This document shows positions 45,301 through 53,508 of a stretch of 64,000 nucleotides of DNA, piece after piece. The first letter of the stretch is position 1. Each line of letters opens with the position of its first letter. The translations under genes and the position numbers were made by a program. This stretch comes from an uncultured Marinifilum sp. (GTDB taxonomy: Bacteria; Bacteroidota; Bacteroidia; Bacteroidales; Marinifilaceae), in contig NZ_OY781918.1 of assembly GCF_963677195.1 (NCBI RefSeq), positions 1 through 64,000 of the forward strand, written 5' to 3'. The notes below the pieces were generated by a model. The model searched no databases and had not been told where the DNA came from. It saw only the letters and a program-made list of their open reading frames with translations.

Positions 45301-48300
45301 CAGTCCAGCCACTTCCTTTATCGTATTCCCAGGTAAATACTAATGCATCACTGGTTCCGGTAACTGTTAAACTTGCATCATCACCAAAACAAACTTCGGC
45401 ATTGCTAGCATCGGCTGCAATCTTAACTACTGTATTTATTGTTAAGGTAGCTTTGCCACTTGTTACTTCTGAAATACAAACTCTTCCATCGCTAGAAACA
45501 ACGCATCGGTATTGTTTTCCATCGTAAGTTGTTTTATCGGCATTGGTAATTGTTAATTCTGCTGTTGATGTTCCTGAATATTTATCAATATCTGAAATAT
45601 TATCCCAATCGGATCCATTCCAAACCTGCCATTGGTAAGAATATTCTGGTTCACCCGAAGCTTTAACATTAAATGTTGCATCTGCTCCATCGGCAATGGT
45701 TAAATCATCTGGATCGGTAGTTTCAAGATTTTCTACAACAGTTAATAAAGCACTCTTCGTTTTTACTGTTTCACAAGTATTTGAAACCTCACAATAATAA
45801 GTATTTCCATCTTTAGGAACTGTTTCGGTATAACTTGCTGATGTTGCTCCTGAAATGGCAACATTATTTTTATACCACTGATAAGAGATATCATCTCCTC
45901 CACCTGTTACTGTAAATTCCGGATCGACATCTGTTTCACACATCACAACATTATCTGGATCGTCTACAGTTGCTGGTTCTTTTACATCAACAATAAATGT
46001 TCTGGTAATATCTTTACAATGCTGATCATTATAAATTTCGCATTTATAAGTTGCTTCATCTGCTAAAGCTATATTTCCAAAATTATAGATAGCTTTTGTT
46101 GCTCCTGTAATAATTACATCGTCTTTATACCATTGGTATTTTATATCATCGCCAGCTGTGGTTTCTACACTTAGTGCAAATGCATCATTCAAACATGGTG
46201 TGAAATTTTCATCTATGGTAGATACTACAATATCTTCTAATACTCGAACTGTAACTGTATTTGAATAAACATCGGTACTTGAACCATCGCTTACCAAACA
46301 TCTAAACTGCCAAGTGTTAATTCCTAAATCAGTTCCAGGTACTGTTAATGTTGATACTGCTCCTACTTTATTTGCAGACATTCCATCTTGCCCATCGGCA
46401 GCAGTCCAGCCACTTCCTTTATCGTATTCCCAGGTAAATACTAATGCATCACTGGTTCCGGTAACTGTTAAACTTGCATCATCACCAAAACAAACTTCGG
46501 CATTGCTAGCATCGGCTGCAATCTTAACTACTGTATTTATTGTTAAAGTAGCTTTACCACTTGTTACTTCTGAAATACAAATTCCTCCATCGCTATAAAC
46601 AACGCATCGGTATTGTTTTCCATCGTAAGTTGCCTTATCGGCATTGGTAATTGTTAATTCTGCTGTTGATGTTCCTGAATATTTATCAATATCTGAAATA
46701 TTATCCCAATCAGATCCATTCCAAACCTGCCATTGGTAAGTATAATTTGGTTCCCCACTAGCCACAACAGTAAATGTTGCATTTCCTCCATCGGCAATGG
46801 TTAAATCATCTGGATCGGTAGTTTCAAGATTTTCTACAACAGTTAATAATGCACTCTTCGATTTTACTGTTGTACAAGTATTTGAAACCTCACAATAATA
46901 TGTATTTCCATCTTTTGGATCTGTTTCGGTATAACTTGCTGATGTTGCTCCTGAAATAGCAACGGCATTTTTATACCATTGATAAGAAATATCATCTCCT
47001 CCACCTGTTACTGTAAATTTCGGATCGATATCTGTCTCACACATCACAACATTTTTCGGATCGTCTACTGTTGCTGGTTCTTTTACATCAACAATAAATG
47101 TTCTGGTAATATCTTTACAATGCTCATCGTTATAAATTTCGCATTTATAAGTTGCTTCATCTACTAAAGCTATATTTCCAAAATTATAAATAGCTTTTGT
47201 TGCGCCTGTAATAATTACATCGTCTTTATACCATTGGTATTTTATATCATCGCCAGTTGCTTCAACTGATAATGAGAAATTTTCATTCAAACAAGGATTA
47301 AAACTTGCATCGGCTGTAGACACATTAATGTCTTTCAATACTCGAACTAATACTTCAAGTGATTCTTCAGTCGCACTTGAACCATCACTTACAAAACATT
47401 TAAACTTCCAACTATTCATTCCAGTATTCACTGAAGGAATTGTAAGTGTTGATACTTTTCCAGATACACTTGAAGTCATACCAAAATCTCCAACAGCAGG
47501 TTTATAACCACTACCATCGTTATATTGCCATGTGTAAGTTAATGCGTCAAAATAACCTTCGATTGTTAAATCTACATTATCTCCATCACAAGCTTCAGCA
47601 CCTTTAGGCTGACTTGCAATTTTAACAACAGTGTTAATATGAAGAGTGGCTTCATTACTAGTTGCAGAAGAATTACATACTAAGCCAGAGCTTTGTACAA
47701 CACATCGATATTGTTTTCCATCATATGTTGCTTTATCGGCATTGGTAATTTTTAGTTCAGCAGTTTTTGTTCCTGAATATTTATCAACATCTGAAATGTC
47801 AAGCCAATCATCAACACCTGGTCCTACCCAAATTTGCCATTGGTAAGTATACTCCTTCTCGCCCGAAGCACTAACACTAAATGTAGCATCTGCTCCATCG
47901 GCAATATATTGATCGCTAGGATCGGTAACCGACACTTTATTTATAATTGTAAGTGTGGCTTTATTGGAAATAGCTGTACCACAATCGCCAATAGTTCCTG
48001 TAACAGTACAATAATATGTTGAACCGTTAGCTGGCGAATTCTCTGTATAAATTTTACTAGTAGCTCCAGAAATCAATACATCATTCTTATACCACTGGTA
48101 ATTTTCATCTCCTTCGGCCGATCCTTTAACTTTAAAATTAACGCTTGTAGTAGTTTCACAAATTGTCTGATCTTCAGGATTTGAAATACTAGGGTTCTCG
48201 TTTACAATTACATTAAATGTTGCTGTTGTATTTCCACATCCCAAATCATTACTTAACTCACAAGTATATTCACCTTCATCATTAGCAGAAGTTACATCTT

Positions 48301-51300
48301 TTAATTCTATACTTGGTGAATTTGGAAATGTTTTAGTTGGATCTGCTAAATGAGTCCATTTATACTGAATATCATCACCATCTGCTTTCACAAAAAGAGT
48401 CACATTATTAGACTCGCAAACTTCTGTAAGCGCAGGACTTTGTTCTTTAAGTTCAATTGTATTTATGATATCCAATTTAATTGAAGCCTGTGCAGGTCCA
48501 CAATACTTAGAACTAACTTTAGCGATATAGGTTCCATCATCATCAGGACTAATTGCTGGATTTACCACAAAATCAGTTGGTTCAGAATTTCCATCTGTTA
48601 TTTCACTTCCATTTTTCCACCAGCTAATGCCATTGTGCTCTCCACTTTCAGTCACTTTTAACTCAACGAGACCAGAGCATTTTAGCATATCATTATCAAC
48701 AGCCTTTAATATTGGCTTCTCGTGGACTTGAACAATGTATTTTTTCTCAAAATCTTCACAATTACCATCAACTATTGCTTTGTAGGTAAAGCTACCCACT
48801 GTATTATGAGCTGGCAATTGAATTTTATTTACATCACCAAACCCATCTAAAGGTGTATCTGTTCCGTCAGTCCAAAGCACTGAATAATTGTCGGTTTCGC
48901 CAGTTACATCAATGGTAAGTTCTGGTTTTTCACCTTCACAAATATCAATTGTTAGATCAGAAACATCGGCAACATTAATATGTTCGTTTACAATTAATTT
49001 TCTTTTAACTGTTACGCTGGTACCACAAATTAATTTAACCTTACAATAATAAATTCCTTCATCAGTTTTCGAAACAGAAGATATTTTGAATGAACCAGTT
49101 GTACTAGATAGATTAATTGTTGGCCCACTAAGTGGACTAAATGTCCATTCAAATTCTGGTTCCCCAACATAATCGATAGCAATTTCAAAACTCTCACCCA
49201 CACATAAAGTTATTTCGGCAAGATCTGGATTTGTATTTACTTTCTCGATACTAAGAACTGCTGATTCAGTTTTTTCATGACATCCATCGGAAACTGTACA
49301 AGTGTAAGTTCCCAAATCGGATTCCTGAACATTATTTATTGGCAAAGTAGCCTCGGAACCCAATTCTGTTCCTGCGGAATTTTTCCATAAATATGTTAAT
49401 TCTGATAAATCTGAATCAAGATCAACCTTAGCATAGAAATTAATATTTTCACCTAAACAAGTTCCTACATCATCAATAGTAAGAGCTCCAAAATCGGGAA
49501 TTAACCAGAAACTTTGTTTGTAGGCAAATGGATCTTCGCCACATTCGCCATTTACAATAAATTGCCATTCTCCTTGTGTAGTATTATTCACAAGGAAAGT
49601 TCCAGTTTGAGAAGTTATTGTTTCAATTCCATTAGGATCTATAATTTTATATTCATAAGCCGCACCATTATCTTCCACATTAAAAGTATAAGGAACATTT
49701 GTTGCCGTACAGAAAGGTCCTTCGGCATCAAAATCAATACCATAAACTTTAATTTTTGGCTTTATGGCTAAATTCGCTGTCGATCTTTCTGTAAAACACT
49801 CATTCCAAACAACAACCTTATAAGCTCCAACATCACTGTCTGAGACAGAAGAAATAGCATAAGCAGATGTTTTATTATCTGTAAGAACCTTATTTATTTT
49901 CCACTTAAACTCATAATTCGATTCGTCTTCTCCTACTTCAGCCTTAAACTCATGAAATTCTCCTTCACAAAGCGTTGCATCGCTAAGTGGAGTTAAGTTA
50001 ACCTCTGGAATAATATTTAAAGGATCTGTTTCCATTGTTAAATCGGATCTACATTCAAAAGTCTCGCTACCAACAGTGTACACATTGGCAACAGCAACAC
50101 TATAAACATCTCCCTGATCATCTAAACTTGAGGTAAAACTATAAGTTGATTCATTATGATCTAAACTTTCGGCTCCTTTGTACCAGTAATATTTAAGATT
50201 ACTCGTACCTTCAACTGTAGCAAGTGCTTCCAAACTTACATCGGCACCTACACAAGTATAATCTGCTACATTTAAAGCTGTTAATTCAGGATAAGCCAAA
50301 ACTTCAATTTGAACTTCTGCAGATGACAATCCACATCCGTTTTCTGCCTCACAACGAATTTTATGTATACCTTGACTTGTTGCAGGAAATGAATATTCTT
50401 TATCCTCACTTACATAAACTGGTTCATCAGCATCATCTACATACCATTTAAGAATTTGCTGATCGCCTTCTACAAGAGCTTGAAGAATAACCGGACTATT
50501 CATACAAGTATGAGAAGCACCTGAAATACGAACATTAGCATCCACATCCACAAAAACTTCCAGATCAACATCTAATGTTTCATCTGGTCCACATCGCTGA
50601 TAATCTTCATTAAAGCCAATTGTACATCTATATATGCCTTCCTCACTTTGCTTAGGATCATTAAAAGTAAGCACGCAAGAATCTACTCCGAAAATATCCT
50701 CTGTATCTACTAGTTTAGTATAAGTATCGCTTCCTTCCTCTTTTTTAGACCAGGAATAATCGTACCAACTAGTATCTCCATTTGAAACATCTAATGAGTT
50801 TGCAGTTCCTTCACAAAAATGATATTCAGTATCTTTTATGGTACTGATATTAGGAACAACTTTAGCTACAAATACTGCAGTATCCTGTACTGCCTGCACA
50901 AATGAAATACTATCAATTGCAAAAAAAGCATCCTGACTATCCAAATTATTATTTAAGATTTTTATACTCGCTTTTCTAGCATCTCCAGGACTCCATAAAG
51001 CAGAGGATGATTGCCACTCATTAGAACTATTAATTGTAAAATCAGTAATAATTGTATCCGTATTAACCAAAACTCTTAATGATTGATTATTGGCAGATTC
51101 ATCCTGAGCCAAACGACCATACATTTTAAAGATGTAATTGAATTCTGATTCCACCTCTAGTTCATCAACCTGATAGACCACATCGCCCTGATTATCGGAG
51201 TATCCAAGGAACATTTTCCATCCACTTAAAGGTGGGAAGTCATTTAATATAGAGTTTTCATCTTTTGGGCGACCAGTAATAGCAAATTTTCCTGGCTCTG

Positions 51301-53185
51301 TAAGATTTTTAGTAACTAGCTCATATTCGGAATTAAAACCATTGTATCCATCTAAAAAGTCACCATTAAATAAAATATCCAAACTAGGATCGCGATAATA
51401 ACCAATCACATAATAGGATGTTTCAACATCCGGAGCCTCAACATCGAGTGGACTATTAGGAAATTTTGCATCTCCTTCAAAATTATTTATATACCATTCG
51501 TAAAAATCTGGTTCGGGTTCTTTAACCGATACCACAATATTATCGTCGTAACTTTCACAAATAACGCCTAAATCTGTATCAACATCTATATGTGGATGAA
51601 TAGGTGATACTGCCTTTGTAAAACCAGAATAGTAGCCTGCTGCACCAAGTGTATTAGAACTTGCTGTCCATGCTACATTAATTGCTTTATTTCCTGCAAA
51701 TCGGCAGTCGCCGGATATTCCCGAAACGTCAAAATAAACCCACTCTGTAGTTCCTGTTACATCGTGTGGATTTGTTAAAGGTGTTCCATTAAATTCTACA
51801 TCTACATTTTTTTGTGCTAAAATTGTAACTGTAGGTGAAATATAATCTCCACTTGTAATTTGCTTAGCTTTAGGAATTACCACTTCTTTCATTCCTAAAA
51901 CAGTTAAAGGAGGAATAAAGTTAAGACCTATATTTATCCAGTTTTCATCGGTACCACACATGGTTTGGTAAACATATACATCTTTACCTTTGGTATTAAT
52001 ATAAAGAGTAGGTATTGCACTTGGATTAACAATATCATCCAAAATCATAAAATCGCCAGGATTGGCAAGTGTTCCCTTGTTAACTTCGTTTACCCACACT
52101 TCGGTATTTGCCTGAGTAGCAACAACAATTGTTCTTTCCTGACCTGCATGATAAGCAGTAGGATCAGGTTCTGCTCGTCCCTCACCTTTCATTACAATGT
52201 ATTTATCACGAACCTGATCAACCGGTACAATCTGGTCGAACCCCATATCCTGAGAAGGTTTTGCCCCTGCAGTCCACGAACCAGAGTTCACCACAATTTT
52301 TTGGCTTGAAGTAATATGTGTACCGTTTAAACCATTATAAACCTCTATTGTTTCATCTTCAAACTCATCGCTATACAAGTTTACCGCAAGAGTATAGGTT
52401 TGACCTTTGCTTAATGTCTCAGTAATAACATCAGTTGGAGCTACCGATTTTAAAACAGCTTTTCCCCCTTCGTATTTTGTAATGTACTTACACTTTATGC
52501 CTGTGAATGAAACGGTTGTTTCACCATCTTCAACTGCCATTACCGAAATAGAATGGCTTCTGATAGGTCTAGTATCCTTATGATACCAATAATCTAAAGG
52601 ATCTCCATCTAAAATGGTATGATTATAAAGGTGTCCCGAATAAAAATCGGTTCCTTGTGCGGTAGCTCCTTTAGCAGATAAAGAAAAACCGTGGGTTAAA
52701 GCCCCTCCGTCACCATAATTACTAAAACCATGCCTTATGTTTGCGAAAAAAGGACCATCGTAAGAGTAAATTCTTAGGCCGTGTCCATCGAGCGGTTTGT
52801 TCAAGTCTTTAGGCCCAATAATTCCATAGGAATAATCACAATTATCAGGATAATATTGATTGCTATGATAGCTATAGGTATCTCCTACAGAGTTTTCAAA
52901 AATATAGGTTTCACTTTTAGTCCTGCTAATGGTAAAAGGACCTGCTATTGATTTCCCTTGTCCGTCTTCAATATAAACAGTTAATTCTTTCTCAGAATTG
53001 GTTGAAAGAAAAATCTCTTGTTTTCCTACCTGAGAAGAACAGTAGAAGGGCGGAATATAATGCTCATAGTCGTATTGTGCAATACTTTCAATTGGCAGTG
53101 CAAAAAGAATAAAGACAAAAACTACTTTTAAAAAATTTTGAAATCGAGTAAAATTTTTACCATTTCCCATATCATTAAGATTCAT
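36398..53185 (-). CDS. Giant Ig-repeat surface adhesin with T9SS type B sorting domain
   Basis: This protein of about 5,595 aa has in order: a signal peptide (LKVVFVFILFALPIESIAQ), an IgGFc-binding-like N-terminal region to about residue 560, a jelly-roll-like carbohydrate-binding region (about 600-760), some 47 Ig-like domains, and about six PKD-like domains from residue 5,000. The last 90 residues are a gliding-motility-associated/T9SS C-terminal domain (ESPNAFTPNSNDINNNKF, YVYDRWGELLY, GGWNGYYKGKLCPTGAYVWM). Each Ig-like unit has the pattern of a Cys near the start, then W or YxW, then YxC. It should be exported by type IX secretion and displayed or shed as an adhesin. The frame runs to a TTG at 53254; I start at ATG 53185, with ATG 53170 as alternative. 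PorP follows downstream. The ligand is unknown. Confidence 0.93.
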   Translation of the reverse strand: MNLNDMGNGKNFTRFQNFLKVVFVFILFALPIESIAQYDYEHYIPPFYCSSQVGKQEIFLSTNSEKELTVYIEDGQGKSIAGPFTISRTKSETYIFENSVGDTYSYHSNQYYPDNCDYSYGIIGPKDLNKPLDGHGLRIYSYDGPFFANIRHGFSNYGDGGALTHGFSLSAKGATAQGTDFYSGHLYNHTILDGDPLDYWYHKDTRPIRSHSISVMAVEDGETTVSFTGIKCKYITKYEGGKAVLKSVAPTDVITETLSKGQTYTLAVNLYSDEFEDETIEVYNGLNGTHITSSQKIVVNSGSWTAGAKPSQDMGFDQIVPVDQVRDKYIVMKGEGRAEPDPTAYHAGQERTIVVATQANTEVWVNEVNKGTLANPGDFMILDDIVNPSAIPTLYINTKGKDVYVYQTMCGTDENWINIGLNFIPPLTVLGMKEVVIPKAKQITSGDYISPTVTILAQKNVDVEFNGTPLTNPHDVTGTTEWVYFDVSGISGDCRFAGNKAINVAWTASSNTLGAAGYYSGFTKAVSPIHPHIDVDTDLGVICESYDDNIVVSVKEPEPDFYEWYINNFEGDAKFPNSPLDVEAPDVETSYYVIGYYRDPSLDILFNGDFLDGYNGFNSEYELVTKNLTEPGKFAITGRPKDENSILNDFPPLSGWKMFLGYSDNQGDVVYQVDELEVESEFNYIFKMYGRLAQDESANNQSLRVLVNTDTIITDFTINSSNEWQSSSALWSPGDARKASIKILNNNLDSQDAFFAIDSISFVQAVQDTAVFVAKVVPNISTIKDTEYHFCEGTANSLDVSNGDTSWYDYSWSKKEEGSDTYTKLVDTEDIFGVDSCVLTFNDPKQSEEGIYRCTIGFNEDYQRCGPDETLDVDLEVFVDVDANVRISGASHTCMNSPVILQALVEGDQQILKWYVDDADEPVYVSEDKEYSFPATSQGIHKIRCEAENGCGLSSAEVQIEVLAYPELTALNVADYTCVGADVSLEALATVEGTSNLKYYWYKGAESLDHNESTYSFTSSLDDQGDVYSVAVANVYTVGSETFECRSDLTMETDPLNIIPEVNLTPLSDATLCEGEFHEFKAEVGEDESNYEFKWKINKVLTDNKTSAYAISSVSDSDVGAYKVVVWNECFTERSTANLAIKPKIKVYGIDFDAEGPFCTATNVPYTFNVEDNGAAYEYKIIDPNGIETITSQTGTFLVNNTTQGEWQFIVNGECGEDPFAYKQSFWLIPDFGALTIDDVGTCLGENINFYAKVDLDSDLSELTYLWKNSAGTELGSEATLPINNVQESDLGTYTCTVSDGCHEKTESAVLSIEKVNTNPDLAEITLCVGESFEIAIDYVGEPEFEWTFSPLSGPTINLSSTTGSFKISSVSKTDEGIYYCKVKLICGTSVTVKRKLIVNEHINVADVSDLTIDICEGEKPELTIDVTGETDNYSVLWTDGTDTPLDGFGDVNKIQLPAHNTVGSFTYKAIVDGNCEDFEKKYIVQVHEKPILKAVDNDMLKCSGLVELKVTESGEHNGISWWKNGSEITDGNSEPTDFVVNPAISPDDDGTYIAKVSSKYCGPAQASIKLDIINTIELKEQSPALTEVCESNNVTLFVKADGDDIQYKWTHLADPTKTFPNSPSIELKDVTSANDEGEYTCELSNDLGCGNTTATFNVIVNENPSISNPEDQTICETTTSVNFKVKGSAEGDENYQWYKNDVLISGATSKIYTENSPANGSTYYCTVTGTIGDCGTAISNKATLTIINKVSVTDPSDQYIADGADATFSVSASGEKEYTYQWQIWVGPGVDDWLDISDVDKYSGTKTAELKITNADKATYDGKQYRCVVQSSGLVCNSSATSNEATLHINTVVKIASQPKGAEACDGDNVDLTIEGYFDALTYTWQYNDGSGYKPAVGDFGMTSSVSGKVSTLTIPSVNTGMNSWKFKCFVSDGSSATEESLEVLVRVLKDINVSTADASFNPCLNENFSLSVEATGDDIKYQWYKDDVIITGATKAIYNFGNIALVDEATYKCEIYNDEHCKDITRTFIVDVKEPATVDDPKNVVMCETDIDPKFTVTGGGDDISYQWYKNAVAISGATSASYTETDPKDGNTYYCEVSNTCTTVKSKSALLTVVENLETTDPDDLTIADGGNATFTVVASGEPNYTYQWQVWNGSDWDNISDIDKYSGTSTAELTITNADKATYDGKQYRCVVYSDGGICISEVTSGKATLTINTVVKIAADASNAEVCFGDDASLTVTGTSDALVFTWEYDKGSGWTAADGQDGMSANKVGAVSTLTVPGTDLGINTWQFRCLVSDGSSTDVYSNTVTVRVLEDIVVSTIDENFTPCLNDAFALSVETTAGDDIKYQWYKDDVIITGATKAIYNFGNIALADEATYKCEIYNDQHCKDITRTFIVDVKEPATVDDPDNVVMCETDVDPEFTVTGGGDDISYQWYKNNVAISGATSASYTETVPKDGNTYYCEVSNTCETVKTKSALLTVVENLETTDPDDLTIADGADATFNVKASGEPEYSYQWQVWNGSDWDNISDIDKYSGTSTAELTITNADKTTYDGKQYRCVVSSDGRVCISEVTSGKATLTINTVVKIAADASNAEVCFGDDASLTVTGTSDALVFTWEYDKGSGWTAADGQDGMSANKVGAVSTLTVPGTDLGINTWQFRCLVSDGSSTDVYSNTVTVRVLEDIVVSTIDENFTPCLNDAFELSVETTAGDDIKYQWYKDNVIITGATKAIYNFGNIALADEATYKCEIYNDQHCKDITRTFIVDVKEPATVDDPDNVVMCETDVDPEFTVTGGGDDISYQWYKNNVAISGAESASYTETDPKDGNTYYCEVSNTCETVKSKSALLSVVKNLETTDPNNLTIADGGNATFNVKASGEPEYSYQWQVWNGSDWDNISDIDKYSGTSTAELTITNADKATYDGKQYRCVVSSDGGVCISEVTSGIATLTITAVDKILNQPKGNEVCDGSPTEITIEGTVDGHTYIWEYDEGDGSGYKPAVGDYGMTSSETGKISTLSIPNAFLSMNSWLFRCVVNPLVGSSETSQPTTIRVLQNIAASAVLADQSVCENESVTMEVSATGDDILYKWYKDSDPLTILSKSEELSIHNVQPTTNEGAYTCEVYNTLGCGDQTIHFTIDVKELVAVTNPFDKIICETDPAPMFTVSGSGEPGFTYQWYDKNGELTGETSDSYTAVSKENGQSYYCKVVGACNTVNSNVAKLSVVKNLETTDPDNLTIADGANATFTVVASGEPNYTYQWQVWNGSDWDNISDIDKYSGTSTAELTITNADKATYDGKQYRCVVYSDGGICISEVTSGKATLTINTVVKIAADATNAEVCFGDDATLSVIGTSGTLAFAWEYNKGSGWTAADGQDGMSANKAGAVSTLTVPGTDLGINTWQFRCLVSDGSSTDVYSNTVTVRVLEDIVVSTIDENFTPCLNDAFALSVETTAGDDIKYQWYKDNVEIAGATNSTYNFGNIALADEATYKCEVYNDEHCNDITRTFIVDVKVPATVDDPKNVVMCETDIDPKFTVTGGGDNISYQWYKNNVAISGAESASYTETVPKDGNTYYCEVSNTCTTVKSKSALLSVVENLKTTDPDNLTIADGANATFTVVASGEPNYTYQWQVWNGSDWDNISDIDKYSGTSTAELTITNADKATYDGKQYRCIVYSDGGICISEVTSGDATLTINTVVKIAADASNAEVCFGDDATLSVTGTSGTLAFTWEYNKGSGWIAADGQDGMFANKAGAVSTLTVPGTDLGINTWQFKCLVSDGSSTDVYSNTVTVRVLEDIAASAVLADQSVCENESVTMEVTATGDDILYKWYKDSEPLTILSTASSYRIDNAQLTVHEGGYTCEVYNSQGCSLEKVPFIIDVKELVTISNPSDVEMCPSEADPVFKVKVAGDTPYGFQWYNSAGAISGATSDTYTETNPVDGETYYCELSNDCNTINSGTAILTVYEEANYTLQPIGISILDGDDAEFNVEAAGEEPLSYQWQEDSGSGYLDIIDDATYAGSKTASLKITKADLSFNGNKYRCLLSNICTTDLASAEVDLQVLPLYKILTQPANLQACLNDEVSFEIVGTDTDTPYDYEWEYKDASGIWKNAEGVLGMEEVLITNGSQLKISSVSLDMRNWTFHCIVKDGISEDDTSNEVAIEVFEPVSFDLIDNQNLCAEESMQISLSGLKGTTPISYSWMKDATTEVSTTAIVNIGEADNGNYEVTAGNGVCPDFTDKFVVSHYSKLSIEAWSNTSELCIGEEETLTATVNVDPALAAGTSYEWFKDEISLGVTTADYKLTATSKDQSGMYKLVVFDGCNTETVSGYIDIYESITSANVWLSKDTLCEGEELNLEAIVSGDAVSYTWTKDENPITATTNYLVTEVTTKDAGTYKCVVTDHCGIVLTYQIEITILSIPEITDGIEDLPAICEGDALQLGPISINGTYDAISWTLNDDSEDTSSGLSLILGAASTEMEGNYKVAVKNRCGTDASIGTQVVNPIPTLTSIEDQTVCQGEDVIFSAKATGRDVHYHWKIDGVDQATSLSVLLINGMNVLPADEFTQRIYNIECSVTNDNGCGETLVETAQLIVNPTTILKETLKDVVKYVGDDYTMSLEVTGSDLSYEWTHEKSDGTIEVLGVDAPTIEFTNIDLSDAGYYSCIITGTCGTRLASGTLTVKVPVKIVEDLSAFEEKCEGDALRLSIVTSGQVETIKWFKEVGDTRTELTETGSSLYFSELSLDDAATYTCEITGEGIDVIKQSCIVRVYPTTRLNAPIGNQELCEGEMLDWSPDVTGAADLEYVWSFEGNPVSTDKNLHYDALDLLQEGEYQVQVTGLCGDVSSSGNLEITELPEIISVSENAEVCENFALVEFIVKATGENVKYQWRKNGTDMEGKTSPVLSLTSIQLDDAAIYTCRVYNDCAEVISADMKLTVKPQLVILSEPADIEVCSGEDVTFTAEVEGIDVTYQWQVNGVDISGETNSVYTITNTDESHNGYYTCVVSDECTSLRSTKPAKLTVNALPNTAIFGRMVLCAKEDRVTYITNQYGDDVYGWGVEGGIFAGPEEGTKTRVTWSEAANGQLTINITDMNTGCVSRVDSLVVLNALPNPKLGYDDFVTGICKPKFELDTLKGYPEGGIYWVDGISEEVFDPADKGPGNYKVHYSYTDENGCSNITETTNLRVDTLPVVDITDDITVGSCKPFELSAKTDEGNISWSLSDGSPALDLDVTNPMKPIFTPGESQVLVATVVDEHGCKGVDLVEINVAPLPEVTTIADTTVGQCNQLQLSTEIIGDAGEITWTNSDHLDEPDSKDPRIINAPEGTYTYKINVVDLYGCDASDEVTVKMVADPVLEENKFACEGEKFEVDVTGMQNPFWSNSDWNNEERNEINNLDVYTVETPGKYKLEVSNEYGCGAVQNFTINPTPKLDLEHNFIFDGPEDEIERAIDKPLTILEGQTITLAPNLPLEYSPYFFEWQDGSILQRYDVSETGMYKLTVTDNLGCVATDSINIEIKPFGIESPNAFTPNSNDINNNKFYLKRINYDFDKYEMYVYDRWGELLYKTDVPDKEGGWNGYYKGKLCPTGAYVWMVFIDGKLTSKGTFMLLR
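41018..47629 (-). repeat. Six tandem copies of a four-Ig module in the giant gene
   Basis: Six head-to-tail units of about 1.1 kb, each encoding four Ig-like domains (about 366 aa). They begin on the minus strand at 47629, 46531, 45430, 44329, 43216 and 42115, with lengths 1098, 1101, 1101, 1113, 1101 and 1098 bp. Units 2, 3 and 5 are nearly identical in long stretches (VVKIAADA, then GINTWQFRCLVSDGSSTDVY). Unit 4 and the second half of unit 6 are diverged and share a different second domain (AASAVLADQSVCENESVTME). Similarity extends to the DNA level. Confidence 0.92.
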
Positions 53186-53450
53186 AATATTATAAAAATC
53201 GTTCAAGAAAGGGTACTTCAAAAAAAAACGAATAATAAGATAGTGCTCTTTCAATTAAACATTTACAGTCCCCGAAAGGACTTTTTCTTCAGTTAGCTAG
53301 TGTAAAATACGCAGAAACGAAAGAATTCGTTTTTTGTATATGCGTAATATTATTCCACAAATCTATATTATAAACTGATAAAAGTTTTTTTTTGTTACAG
53401 ATATTGTAAAATATTTAATAAAGTTAAGAAAAATTAAATAAGCATTGAAA
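53186..53450 (-). promoter_or_regulatory. Upstream region of the giant adhesin gene
   Basis: On the minus strand TAGATTTG (53365-53358) matches the -7 consensus exactly; no -33 TTTG is found. The leader of about 165 nt contains small hairpins: AAACGAA/TTCGTTT (around 53314-53334) and AGTCC/GGACT (around 53266-53282). Their function is unknown. Confidence 0.4.
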
Positions 53451-53451
53451 T

Positions 53452-53484
53452 AAAAAAAAGCGATCTTTCCGAAGAAAGATCGCC
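53452..53484 (-). terminator. Terminator of pepP
   Basis: GCGATCTTTC pairs with GAAAGATCGC around a 4-nt loop; eight T follow on the minus strand. Confidence 0.9.
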
Positions 53485-53508
53485 TACTTTATATAATTGA
53501 ATATAAGT

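Noticed and set aside
41898..46598. Plus-strand ORFs of about 94-104 aa recurring within the repeat array
   Set aside because: They are antisense shadows of the repeated Ig module: spacing equals the module length and the sense frame is coherent.
53186..53254. Upstream TTG start of the giant gene
   Set aside because: It would place 23-28 extra residues before a normal signal peptide.
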